12,861 nt of DNA from Chlorobiota bacterium (GCA_013151975.1 JAADHG010000078.1:1-12861), one strand, 5' to 3'. Counted from the first letter of the stretch, positions 4,841 through 12,288 are shown. The notes: generated by a model not told the origin, from the sequence alone. Numbers and translations: made by a program.

Positions 4841-7303
4841 TTAAAAGATTCCTCCGCCAGATTTTTCGTCGTTATCTCTACGTTTACGAGATTTAGCACG
4901 ATACTTTCCACCACCAAAACGATACGAAAGACTAGCAGCTATAGTATTGCTTTCCCAGTTAAATTCAATTTCTTGTACGAAAGGTCTATTTGCTACACCT
5001 TGAAACTTCATAGTATTAAAAACATCATTATAGCTTAGACTAAATGTGGCTTTACTATCAAGGAAGCTATAACGCATTCCAAGATTTACAAAATACATTG
5101 GATCTACATCAAATTGAATATTTTTATTCTTACCTCTGTAAAAACCAAATGCGGTAAATGATAAACTTTTACTAACTTTAAAATTATTATACATTCTAAA
5201 GTTAAAAGCTACGTTATTTACTTCAACTGTTTCAAGAACTATATCGTTCTCAGTAGCTATTTCTGATGGAGCAGTTAAACGTTCACTTATACTTTTTTGT
5301 GTTTGAGAATAAAAATCGAAGCTTCCATTAATACTCCACCATTTTGTTGGTCTGTAATTTGTAGAAAACTCAAAACCATAAGCAGATGTATTATCAAAAT
5401 TATCATCTGTTAAAATCAAACGATTCAAATCGGCTCTATCAATTAAAACTACTGTTGAAATTTCATCTTTTATTCTTCTGTAAAATATCCCAGCAGTAAT
5501 ACTTCCTTTTTTTAATTTTCGTGTATAATTAGTTTCAAACGAATTTGTGAATTGAGGTAATAAAGTTTGATTACCAAATTTAGATATTAGTGGTGTATTA
5601 AACTCAGGTAGTGGATTTACTTGTCCAACTCCAGGTCTATCTACACGTCTGCTATAGCTTAACTGATAAGAATTTTTTTCAGATGGTGAATACGTAAAGA
5701 AAGCTGATGGATACAATTCAAAATAATCATTGTCAAATGGTAAAGTTGTAACTGCATTAGTTCCTAAATCAGTTTCTATAGCCAAGGTTTCAACTTGAAC
5801 ATTTTCAGCACGTAATCCTATTTGGTAGGTCCATTTTTCGAATCTTTTGCTATAGGTTGCATAAGCAGAATAAATATCTCTGCTATAATCAAAATAAGTT
5901 GTGGTAGGAATATAATTTCCTAACATATTTTGAGAACGTCCATCTGATTCGTAATTAATAACATTGTTGAATAATCTTGCTTGTAATCCTAATTCTAGTT
6001 TAGTGGTTTCCGATAAAGGATCGACATAATCTAAATTAATAGTTGTACGATTTCTTTCGGTGTCGTTAAGCTCAAAATAATTAGGTCTTATAATAAATCC
6101 AGAAAATGTATTCTCTGTTCTTGTATCGCCATTATATTTGTTATAATCTACTTCAAGTTCAATGTTTTGACCTTCTTTGTCAAAATCTAATTTGTAATCA
6201 AAATTATATTGTTGAGAGTTATTGTCTCCATTATTAGATATAATTTGACTTTGATCGAAAGCAGAGTCGCTAAAAAAGATATCGGTTGTAGCATCTGTAC
6301 CACCATTAAAAATATTTTGATTTGTAAATACTGAAATAGTATTCTTATCATTTAAATAAAAATCAAGGCCAACTTTAAATACATGAGATTTATTATCACT
6401 TAAGATATCTATTTCTTGGAGTGTATTTTGTTCAATTCTATCTATAAACCCATAATTAACATTTTTAGCAATATTGTTACTATAACTACCATATACATTG
6501 AATTTACCGTTGCGGTAATTCATATCTAGAGAGCTATTAAATTTTGGCTCCTTTTCATAACGCAAGCCAACATTTGAATTCCCATTAAACCCTACCATTG
6601 TATTTTTATGAAGTACAATATTAATAATACCACTCATACCTTCTGGATCGTATTTTGCTGAAGGATTTGTAATTAATTCGATAGATTTAATAGATGTTGA
6701 AGGAATTTGTTGTAATAATTGCGCTGTTGGAATGTTAGATAATTTCCCATCTACCATAACGCGAACATTAGAGTTGCCACGCATACTAATATCGCCAGTT
6801 TGAGCATCGATACTAACTGATGGGATACCTACCATGATGTCTGAAGCTGTACCAACTGCGGCCAAATCTTTCCCTATAGTAATTACTTTTCTATCTACTT
6901 TTTGTTGAATGGTAGATACCTCGGCAATAACCGTTACTGCGTCAAGTGCTGCGGCTTCTTCTTCAAGCATAATATTGCCCAAATCAACTTTACGATTCTT
7001 TCTGGTAATAATTAATTCTTTAACTACAGCTTTATAACCAATATATTGTGCAGTTACTGTAATGTTTCCTTCTGGAATTTTTGTAATCTTAAATGTGCCA
7101 TCTTCTAATGTAATACTTCCAGTAACTATCTCGCCTTTTTCATTTTTAATAATGATATTTACATAGGGCAAGGGTTCATTAAGTGTAGCATCTAGAACTT
7201 TTCCGGAGATAGTTCCATCTACTAATGCGTCGTTATTGTTTGTTGCTTGGGTGTTTTGTACAATAAGTAATATGACAAAACACAGAGTGATTAGTTTTTT
7301 CAT
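4841..7303 (-). CDS. TonB-dependent outer-membrane beta-barrel receptor
   Basis: The protein has 820 residues. MKKLITLCFVILLIVQNTQA is a signal peptide. Residues 30-113 form a carboxypeptidase-regulatory-like domain (GTISGKVLDA to LEDGTFKI). Residues about 140-233 form a TonB plug (SMRGNSNVRVMVDGK, then SIKSIELITNPSAKYDPEG and IINIVL). The rest, about 240-795, is a beta-barrel of the outer membrane protein beta-barrel family (PF14905 type), ending in strand IAASLSYRFGG. A hydrophilic basic tail of about 25 residues (KYRAKSRKRRDNDEKSGGGIF) follows the last strand, as in many flavobacterial relatives. No SusD partner is adjacent, so a SusCD polysaccharide pair is unlikely. The substrate is unknown; peptides, metals or lipids are all possible. 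It is monocistronic, with a TTGA repeat tract just upstream and hairpin terminators downstream. Confidence 0.88.
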   Translation of the reverse strand: MKKLITLCFVILLIVQNTQATNNNDALVDGTISGKVLDATLNEPLPYVNIIIKNEKGEIVTGSITLEDGTFKITKIPEGNITVTAQYIGYKAVVKELIITRKNRKVDLGNIMLEEEAAALDAVTVIAEVSTIQQKVDRKVITIGKDLAAVGTASDIMVGIPSVSIDAQTGDISMRGNSNVRVMVDGKLSNIPTAQLLQQIPSTSIKSIELITNPSAKYDPEGMSGIINIVLHKNTMVGFNGNSNVGLRYEKEPKFNSSLDMNYRNGKFNVYGSYSNNIAKNVNYGFIDRIEQNTLQEIDILSDNKSHVFKVGLDFYLNDKNTISVFTNQNIFNGGTDATTDIFFSDSAFDQSQIISNNGDNNSQQYNFDYKLDFDKEGQNIELEVDYNKYNGDTRTENTFSGFIIRPNYFELNDTERNRTTINLDYVDPLSETTKLELGLQARLFNNVINYESDGRSQNMLGNYIPTTTYFDYSRDIYSAYATYSKRFEKWTYQIGLRAENVQVETLAIETDLGTNAVTTLPFDNDYFELYPSAFFTYSPSEKNSYQLSYSRRVDRPGVGQVNPLPEFNTPLISKFGNQTLLPQFTNSFETNYTRKLKKGSITAGIFYRRIKDEISTVVLIDRADLNRLILTDDNFDNTSAYGFEFSTNYRPTKWWSINGSFDFYSQTQKSISERLTAPSEIATENDIVLETVEVNNVAFNFRMYNNFKVSKSLSFTAFGFYRGKNKNIQFDVDPMYFVNLGMRYSFLDSKATFSLSYNDVFNTMKFQGVANRPFVQEIEFNWESNTIAASLSYRFGGGKYRAKSRKRRDNDEKSGGGIF

Positions 7304-7310
7304 TCGTTTT

Positions 7311-7326
7311 TTGATTGATTGATTGA
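7311..7326. repeat. Four tandem TTGA units in the receptor leader
   Basis: TTGATTGATTGATTGA (TCAA units in the transcript) starts 8 bases upstream of the receptor start codon. Tetranucleotide tracts can vary in number by slipped-strand pairing. Because this tract is outside the coding region, a change would alter leader spacing rather than reading frame. Confidence 0.6.
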
Positions 7327-7386
7327 ATTTGTTGTTTAAAAATGTTTTTTATACATTTATATCTAACAGACGACAGTTATTGGTTC

Positions 7387-7425
7387 CTGTTACTTTTTTT
7401 AACAGAGCTTAACAATTTTTTAACA
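7387..7425. promoter_or_regulatory. CTGTTA/TAACAG inverted repeat and three TTAACA repeats
   Basis: CTGTTA (7387-7392) and TAACAG (7400-7405) form an inverted repeat with a 7-base spacer. TTAACA occurs at 7399-7404, 7409-7414 and 7420-7425, starting 10 and 11 bases apart, which is about one DNA turn. The block lies between the divergent receptor gene and the CoA-binding protein gene and could be a regulator site for either. AT-rich chance is possible. Confidence 0.35.
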
Positions 7426-7431
7426 TATAGC

Positions 7432-7791
7432 ATGAAAAAAACCTTAGTTATAGGAGCATCATTAAATAAGGCGAGGTATTCTTATTTGGCAATTATTAAA
7501 TTATTGCATTTTGGAAATCAAGTAGTTGCAATTGGAAATGTAAAAGGGGAAGTGAATGGTGTAGAAATTATTACTGAGAAAAAGAAATTTTCAAATATTC
7601 ATACCGTGACTTTGTACCTTAACCCTAAGGTGCAAAAAGAATATTATGACTATATAATCTCATTGCATCCAAAACGTGTTATTTTTAATCCTGGAACAGA
7701 AAATCCAGAGTTTTATCAAATTTTAGAGAATAATAAAATAGATTATGAAGTGGCTTGTACTCTAGTCTTGCTTTCTACGAATCAATATTAA
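7432..7791 (+). CDS. CoA-binding (Rossmann-fold) domain protein
   Basis: The protein has 119 residues starting at the ATG at 7432. The frame is open from 7342, but MKKTLVIGAS is the conserved family start and the upstream residues are not. It is a single CoA_binding_2-type (YccU-like) domain: the nucleotide-binding LVIGAS loop (5-10), then RYSY, VVAIGNVKGEV, KRVIFNPGTEN and the C-terminal EVACTLVLLSTNQY. The length is normal for the family. Small stand-alone members are thought to bind CoA, but their cellular role is unsettled. The last 30 bases overlap the 3' end of the symporter gene on the opposite strand. Confidence 0.85.
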   Translation: MKKTLVIGASLNKARYSYLAIIKLLHFGNQVVAIGNVKGEVNGVEIITEKKKFSNIHTVTLYLNPKVQKEYYDYIISLHPKRVIFNPGTENPEFYQILENNKIDYEVACTLVLLSTNQY

Positions 7792-9222
7792 TCCTATAAA
7801 TGTAAGTAAACCATTTAGAGGTAAAATTTCCCAATGAAATTGATAGCTACCAATGATACTTTCTGGTAAAGTTGTAATTAAATAAGTTATTGCAATTGCT
7901 GAAAGTCCAACAATCCATGCATAATTATCCTTAATTTGAAACTTGGTTAAAATCCCAAAAGCAAATAACCCTAATAATGGACCATAAGTAAATGTTGCAA
8001 ATTTAAATAGGTTTCCAACAACATTACCATCGAGATTATTAAAAAGAATAACGACTAGTATTAATACAATTGAAACACCAATATGAACTTTTTTACGTAA
8101 CGGTTTTTGTTCGTTTTTAGGCCTTTTTTCAATATTTAAAAAATCAACCGAAAATGATGTTGTTAAAGACGTTAAAGCACTATCAGCACTTGAGTATGCA
8201 GCGGCAATTAAACCAATAAGAAATGTAATTGCTAAACCAGCTCCTAGACCTTGATTCATTGCAATTTCTGGAAACAACAAATCGGTTCTCGTTTTGCCAT
8301 CTACAACTGGAATTTGCAAACCAAATTTGTCTGCATAAATAAACAATAATGCTCCTAAAGATAGGAATACAAAATTAACAATAACCAATAGTGTTGCCAT
8401 GGCTATCATATTTTTTTGTGAATCTTTTTTGGTTTTACAGGTCAGATTTTTTTGCATCATATCTTGGTCTAATCCAGTCATTGAGATTGCAATAAAGATT
8501 CCACCAATAAAATATTTCCAGAAATAGGTTTTAGAATTTGGATCATCGAAAAAGAAAATTCTTTTTTTAGTTCCAAACTCATCCGAATTTAAAAACTCCA
8601 AATAAGACCAATCTAATTTTTGATTTATTAAATAAATGGCTACGCCAACAGCGGTTAACATTGCTAGAGTTTGTAAAGTGTCTGTCCAAACAATGGTTTT
8701 TATGCCACCTCTAAACGTGTAAATCCAAATTAATAAAATTGAAATAGCCACAGTTGTCCAAAACGGAACACCAAGTTGTTCAAAAACTATATACTGCATA
8801 ACAAGTGCAACTAAAAATAATCTAAATGATGCTCCTGTAACTCTTGAAAGTAAAAAGAAAAACGCACCAGTTTTATAGCTTACTTTTCCAAAACGTTGTT
8901 CAAGATATTGATAAATTGAAGTGACATCAAGTTTATAATATAAAGGAAGTAATACAAATACTATAAAAAGATAGCCAACAAAAAACCCCAAGACACCTTG
9001 CATATATGCAAATTGTTGTCCGGAAATCATTCCAGGAACAGAGATAAAAGTGACACCAGAAAGGGAAGCTCCAATCATTCCAAAAGCAACAATATACCAA
9101 GGCGATTGTTTGTTAGCTTTAAAAAACGTATCGTTTGAATCGTTTTTTCCAGTAAAATACGATATAAGCATAAGCAAACAGAAATATGCTGCTATGAGTA
9201 AAAGAATTTGAGTTCCAGTCAT
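7762..9222 (-). CDS. Sodium:solute symporter (SSS family)
   Basis: The protein has 486 residues starting at MTGTQILLLIAAYF (ATG at 9222). The frame stays open to 9495, but that extension is cysteine-rich, unlike the family, and overlaps recR, so it is rejected. It is an inner-membrane LeuT-fold transporter that uses a sodium gradient. About 12-13 hydrophobic segments are visible. Conserved stretches include FFKANKQSPWYIVAFGMIGASLSGVTFISVPG (split around residues 33-64), VTSIYQYLEQRFG near 100-112 and SSADSALTSLTTSFSVDF near 344-361, which contains family sodium-site serines. The solute (sugar, amino acid or carboxylate) cannot be told from sequence. It is divergent from recR with a 97-base gap, and its end overlaps the CoA-binding protein gene. 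Confidence 0.88.
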   Translation of the reverse strand: MTGTQILLLIAAYFCLLMLISYFTGKNDSNDTFFKANKQSPWYIVAFGMIGASLSGVTFISVPGMISGQQFAYMQGVLGFFVGYLFIVFVLLPLYYKLDVTSIYQYLEQRFGKVSYKTGAFFFLLSRVTGASFRLFLVALVMQYIVFEQLGVPFWTTVAISILLIWIYTFRGGIKTIVWTDTLQTLAMLTAVGVAIYLINQKLDWSYLEFLNSDEFGTKKRIFFFDDPNSKTYFWKYFIGGIFIAISMTGLDQDMMQKNLTCKTKKDSQKNMIAMATLLVIVNFVFLSLGALLFIYADKFGLQIPVVDGKTRTDLLFPEIAMNQGLGAGLAITFLIGLIAAAYSSADSALTSLTTSFSVDFLNIEKRPKNEQKPLRKKVHIGVSIVLILVVILFNNLDGNVVGNLFKFATFTYGPLLGLFAFGILTKFQIKDNYAWIVGLSAIAITYLITTLPESIIGSYQFHWEILPLNGLLTFIGLILIRRKQD

Positions 9223-9306
9223 AAGTGAAGATTCAACAGCCAAAATACAAATTTTCAAATCAAAAGAAACATTGTTGTTTACGTGGCAAAAAAGTTTTTT
9301 AAATTG

Positions 9307-9314
9307 TAAATTCG
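9307..9314 (+). promoter_or_regulatory. Candidate -7 box (TAAATTCG) of recR
   Basis: TAAATTCG followed by CAGTT and the recR ATG resembles the TAnnTTTG box placed directly before a start codon. No matching -33 TTG is seen at a normal distance. If it is used, the recR transcript would be leaderless or nearly so. Confidence 0.3.
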
Positions 9315-9319
9315 CAGTT

Positions 9320-9937
9320 ATGGAATTTTCTTCAAAGCTACTTGAAAAAGCAGTAAACGAAATGGCGCAATTGCCTGGAATAGGCAAACGTACAGCACTG
9401 CGTTTAGTGTTACATTTGTTAAGACAACCCAATGAGCAAACTATGCATTTGTCAAATGCATTATTAAAAATGCGAGAAGATATTAAGTTTTGCAAAAGCT
9501 GTCATAATATTAGTGATGTTGACCTCTGTGAGATTTGTGCCAATCCGCATAGAAACACCGAAATTATTTGTGTAGTTGAAGACATTAGAGACGTTATGGC
9601 TATTGAAAACACGAGTTCTTTTAGAGGATTATATCATGTGCTTGGAGGTAAGATTTCGCCAATGGATGGTATTGGGCCTCACGATTTAAACATTATTCCT
9701 TTAGTAAATAGGGTAAAAGAGAGTGAAGTAAAAGAATTGATTTTTGCTTTGAGTTCCACAATGGAAGGTGATACCACGAACTTTTATATTTACAAGCAAA
9801 TTCAAGATTATAAGGTCATTACATCTACTATTTCCAGAGGGGTTTCGGTAGGTGATGAACTGGAATATGCAGACGAGGTTACATTAGGAAGGAGTATAAT
9901 TAATAGAATTCCGTTTGAAGCCTCTTTAAAAATGTAA
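9320..9937 (+). CDS. recR: Recombination protein RecR
   Basis: The protein has 205 residues, the usual RecR length, starting at MEFSSKLLEKAVNEMAQLPG (ATG at 9320). The frame is open from 9272, but the earlier residues have no family match. With RecF and RecO it helps load RecA at single-strand gaps and binds DNA as a ring. The domains in order are a helix-hairpin-helix (LPGIGKRTALRLVLHLL, 18-34), a four-cysteine zinc finger (Cys58, Cys61, Cys70, Cys73 in CKSCHNISDVDLCEIC), a Toprim domain (about 80-175, with ICVVEDIRDVMAIE and GLYHVLGGKISPMDG) and a C-terminal segment ending in NRIPFEASLKM. It is divergent from the symporter gene, and no obvious strong terminator follows. Confidence 0.95.
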   Translation: MEFSSKLLEKAVNEMAQLPGIGKRTALRLVLHLLRQPNEQTMHLSNALLKMREDIKFCKSCHNISDVDLCEICANPHRNTEIICVVEDIRDVMAIENTSSFRGLYHVLGGKISPMDGIGPHDLNIIPLVNRVKESEVKELIFALSSTMEGDTTNFYIYKQIQDYKVITSTISRGVSVGDELEYADEVTLGRSIINRIPFEASLKM

Positions 9938-9996
9938 GTGTTTTTACCCAAATACTGCTAATAGAATTTTAACTTACCTAAAATATTTTGATTAAT

Positions 9997-10036
9997 GATA
10001 GGTTATAAAATAAGATTCAAGCTTAAAAAACCTATC
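9997..10036. repeat. Inverted repeat GATAGGTT / AACCTATC
   Basis: A perfect 8-base inverted repeat (9997-10004 and 10029-10036) has a 24-base spacer in the gap between recR and the glycosyltransferase gene. There is no T-run after it, so it is a poor terminator. The right arm ends 7 bases before the candidate -7 box at 10044, so an operator role is possible. Confidence 0.4.
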
Positions 10037-10043
10037 TATTCAT

Positions 10044-10051
10044 TATCTTTG
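10044..10051 (+). promoter_or_regulatory. Candidate -7 box (TATCTTTG) for the glycosyltransferase operon
   Basis: TATCTTTG fits TAnnTTTG exactly. No TTG -33 element is visible 17-23 bases upstream. If it is used, the leader would be about 100 bases. This 221-base gap after recR holds no gene that I can see. Confidence 0.35.
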
Positions 10052-10158
10052 ATTGTTTTTGAATTCGGAATTGTTTAGATATTAATAACCCAAATTTTAG
10101 AGTTTTTGAGTCAAAGTAAAATCTAATTTAATAACACCTATAGCATTTTTAATTAAGA

Positions 10159-10989
10159 ATGGATAACCAAATAGCAGTTCTATTACCACATTATAATAAT
10201 CTTAATGGTCTACAATTGACATTAAAGTCTCTTCTTCAAGAAACAGAAGAGTTTACCTTGTTTATTTTTGATGACGGAAGTGATGATATTGAATCAATAA
10301 AAAGTACTATTAAAAATTTTAGCAGTCAATTAAAAATTATTTTAGAAACAAACCAAACAAATAAGGGTATTACAAAAACACTAAATAAAGGATTGGAATT
10401 CATACTTGGTCTCAATCAATTTTCTTTTATCGCAAGGTTAGATGCTGGCGATGTTTGCATGAATAACAGGTTTAAATATCAGAAAGAAGTTTTTTTAGAA
10501 AACATAGACATTGGTTTACTTGGATGCTGGGTAAAGTTTGTTGATGTTAATAGGAAACAATTGTTTGTATTTAAGCCACCTTCAAGTTCTTCTGAATTAG
10601 AAACATCTATCCATTCTTATAATCCTTTTATTCATCCTTCAGTAATGTATAGAATAGATGTAATTAATAAATTAGGTTTTTATCCAGAGAATTATCCGGC
10701 TTTGGAAGATCATGCGTTTTTTTTTAAAATTATTAAGTCATTTAAGACTAGCATTGTAGAGCATGTTTTATTGGAATATGAAGTAAATCCTAAAGGAATA
10801 TCAACTTTAATGAGAAAAACCCAAACTAGAAGCAGAATAAAGTTGTTTTTAAATGAATATAAATTTGGTATATATCCAACGGTTGGTTTATTAAGAGCTT
10901 TGATAACACATATATTGCCTCAAAAAGTTTTAATTTTATTTAAAAAGAATTTTTTTTATAAACAATATGAAGATTATCACCCTAAATAA
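10159..10989 (+). CDS. Family 2 glycosyltransferase
   Basis: The protein has 276 residues with one GT-A fold domain. The nucleotide-sugar site is visible: VLLPHYNN at 7-14, the FDDGSDD motif at 37-43 and the metal-binding DXD-like DAGD at 95-98 in IARLDAGDVCMNNRF. HPSVMYR (159-165) and the ED of EDHAFFFKI (183-191), the likely catalytic-base region, complete the family pattern. No membrane segment is obvious, so it is cytoplasmic or peripheral. It transfers a sugar from a nucleotide donor to a glycan or lipid-linked acceptor; the sugar is unknown. It is the first of three genes: the next starts 23 bases before this one ends, which points to translational coupling. The gene is very AT-rich. 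It probably belongs to cell-surface or secreted glycan assembly. Confidence 0.88.
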   Translation: MDNQIAVLLPHYNNLNGLQLTLKSLLQETEEFTLFIFDDGSDDIESIKSTIKNFSSQLKIILETNQTNKGITKTLNKGLEFILGLNQFSFIARLDAGDVCMNNRFKYQKEVFLENIDIGLLGCWVKFVDVNRKQLFVFKPPSSSSELETSIHSYNPFIHPSVMYRIDVINKLGFYPENYPALEDHAFFFKIIKSFKTSIVEHVLLEYEVNPKGISTLMRKTQTRSRIKLFLNEYKFGIYPTVGLLRALITHILPQKVLILFKKNFFYKQYEDYHPK

Positions 10990-11575
10990 AGAAGATTTTT
11001 TTGCTAAGTGTAAAGAATTGATAGATAAAATAGATGGAAAGCCAGATGTTGTAATTGGGGTTCTTAATGGTGGAGGCTATATTGTTGATGCAATTAAAAA
11101 GGAAAGGGTGTATGAAACAGTCAAGTTTGAACAGATAAAACATCAACGAGATGGAGAATTAAAAAAAGAAAACCTTATTTTTAAAATCTTATTAAAGTTT
11201 ATGCCATATGCTGTTTTAGATAGACTTAGAATATATGAATCAAAAAATGCGAAGCAATCAATTAATACGCTTAACATGATTGAATTATCTAAAAAGAAAC
11301 TTGATTTTAAACTTTCTATTACTTCAAAAGAGTTAATTAAAAATATATTAATTATTGATGATGCTATAGATACTGGAAAAACCATGTATATTATTAAAAA
11401 CAATTTAATCAAGATGTTTCCAGACATTAATATTAAAATAGCAGTTATTTCTTGGACCATAGAAAATTCTATCATAGCACCAGATTATTACCTTTTTAAA
11501 AATATTTTATTAAGATTTCCATGGTCTAAAGATTATAAAGGAAAAGATTTTGAAAAAAAAAGCTTTAGTTGTTGA
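10967..11575 (+). CDS. Type I phosphoribosyltransferase, possible polysaccharide ribosyl transfer enzyme
   Basis: The protein has 202 residues. The PRPP-binding signature is clear: ILIIDDAIDTGKT at about 127-139, two acidic residues followed by the DTGKT phosphate loop. Upstream, PDVVIGVLNGGGYI (26-39) is the pyrophosphate loop. These define a type I PRTase; orotate, adenine, hypoxanthine and uracil enzymes have other recognisable features that are missing here. The C-terminus contains LLRFPWSKDYKGK, which I associate with uncharacterised PRTases. The start codon ATG at 10967 lies inside the glycosyltransferase gene, and the last 26 bases overlap the HAD gene. This context suggests PRPP-dependent transfer of 5-phosphoribose to a glycan acceptor rather than nucleotide salvage. 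That role is inference; a salvage or stress-related PRTase remains possible. Confidence 0.8.
   Translation: MKIITLNKEDFFAKCKELIDKIDGKPDVVIGVLNGGGYIVDAIKKERVYETVKFEQIKHQRDGELKKENLIFKILLKFMPYAVLDRLRIYESKNAKQSINTLNMIELSKKKLDFKLSITSKELIKNILIIDDAIDTGKTMYIIKNNLIKMFPDINIKIAVISWTIENSIIAPDYYLFKNILLRFPWSKDYKGKDFEKKSFSC
11537..11542 (+). promoter_or_regulatory. Ribosome binding site AAAGGA for a TTG start
   Basis: AAAGGA lies 7 bases before the TTG at 11550, inside the 3' end of the phosphoribosyltransferase gene. It is one of the few Shine-Dalgarno-like sites in the window and supports the TTG start of the HAD gene. Confidence 0.5.
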
Positions 11576-12164
11576 TTTAGATGGCACTCTGTTTTCAATA
11601 AATACGTTTCATTATTTCATTAAATATTTGATTCGTTTTTGCCTTAGGAATATAGATATGATATTATTGATTAAGATTTCAGTAATTGTTATTTCTAGAG
11701 GACTCAAAATTATATCACATTCCAAAATGAAGTATCTTATCCTAATGAGAATAAGATATAAGATACTAATAGACTATCAGGAATTTGTTGGTAGTATTTC
11801 TTTTGCGAAAAGAGACCTTCTTTTATTAAAAAAAAGGAGTTTTGATATTACAATATTAGCAACTGCTGCGCCTTCATGCTATGCAAAAATTATAGCTAAA
11901 AATGAGTGTTTTGATTTGTGTTTGGGAACAGAATTCCCTATTACAAATTTTAATACTGAATATGAAAATAGTAAAGAAGTTAAAAAAATGAATGTGATGA
12001 ATTATTTAATGAAAGATGATATTTATGAAATTGACACATTTATTACCGACCATTTAGATGATATACCTCTAATGAAATTATCAAGAAGAAATATAATTGT
12101 GAATCCTAACCGTTATACAAAAAAAGAATTAAAACGGCATAATATTTCTTTTGAGGTTTTATAG
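11550..12164 (+). CDS. HAD-superfamily hydrolase, probable phosphatase
   Basis: The protein has 204 residues. HAD motif I is VVDLDGTLF with Asp9 (nucleophile) and Asp11. Motif II is ILATAAPS with Thr105. The motif III lysine is probably Lys143 or Lys146. Motif IV is ITDHLDDIPL with Asp167 and Asp171. Residues 20-90 form an all-helical, partly hydrophobic cap-like insertion. The start is TTG at 11550: the next in-frame ATG is past motif I, and AAAGGA precedes the TTG at good spacing. It overlaps the phosphoribosyltransferase gene by 26 bases, so it is translated with it. A role in removing a 5-phosphate from a ribosylated glycan is suggested by the neighbours; the substrate is not shown by sequence. 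It is very AT-rich, with many ATA and AGA codons. Confidence 0.85.
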   Translation: MKKKALVVDLDGTLFSINTFHYFIKYLIRFCLRNIDMILLIKISVIVISRGLKIISHSKMKYLILMRIRYKILIDYQEFVGSISFAKRDLLLLKKRSFDITILATAAPSCYAKIIAKNECFDLCLGTEFPITNFNTEYENSKEVKKMNVMNYLMKDDIYEIDTFITDHLDDIPLMKLSRRNIIVNPNRYTKKELKRHNISFEVL

Positions 12165-12245
12165 AAACTAATATTATAGAAGTAAATAGGATCTATTACA
12201 ATTTTAATTTAGTGTGAATAATTAAAAATAATACATCTTTTTCAT

Positions 12246-12278
12246 TAATTTTGCAGTCAGAAACTATAAACACTTTTG
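12246..12278 (+). promoter_or_regulatory. Candidate promoter of the E2 gene (TAATTTTG ... CACTTTTG)
   Basis: TAATTTTG (12246-12253) fits TAnnTTTG exactly. Alternatively its TTTG serves as the -33 element for CACTTTTG (12271-12278), which lies 17 bases downstream and differs from the -7 consensus only in its first base. Both lie just upstream of the ATG at 12289. The sequence does not decide between the two readings. Confidence 0.45.
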
Positions 12279-12288
12279 CATTAATACT

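Noticed and set aside
4820..5038. Plus-strand open frame over the 3' end of the TonB receptor gene
   Set aside because: It is antisense to conserved barrel strands and has no recognisable product.
7342..7431. N-terminal extension of the CoA-binding protein
   Set aside because: The residues are not family-like, and the conserved start MKKTLVIGAS is at 7432.
9223..9495. N-terminal extension of the symporter reading frame
   Set aside because: It overlaps recR in antisense, lacks transporter features and is followed by a normal SSS start at MTGTQILLLI.
11143..11475. Minus-strand 110-codon open frame inside the phosphoribosyltransferase gene
   Set aside because: It is an antisense shadow. The plus strand carries the PRPP-binding motif in this interval.
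10967..12164. Tellurite/Ter-type stress module, because of the PRTase plus HAD pair
   Set aside because: There are no TerD-like, ATP-grasp or second PRTase genes nearby. The glycosyltransferase partner points to glycan work instead.
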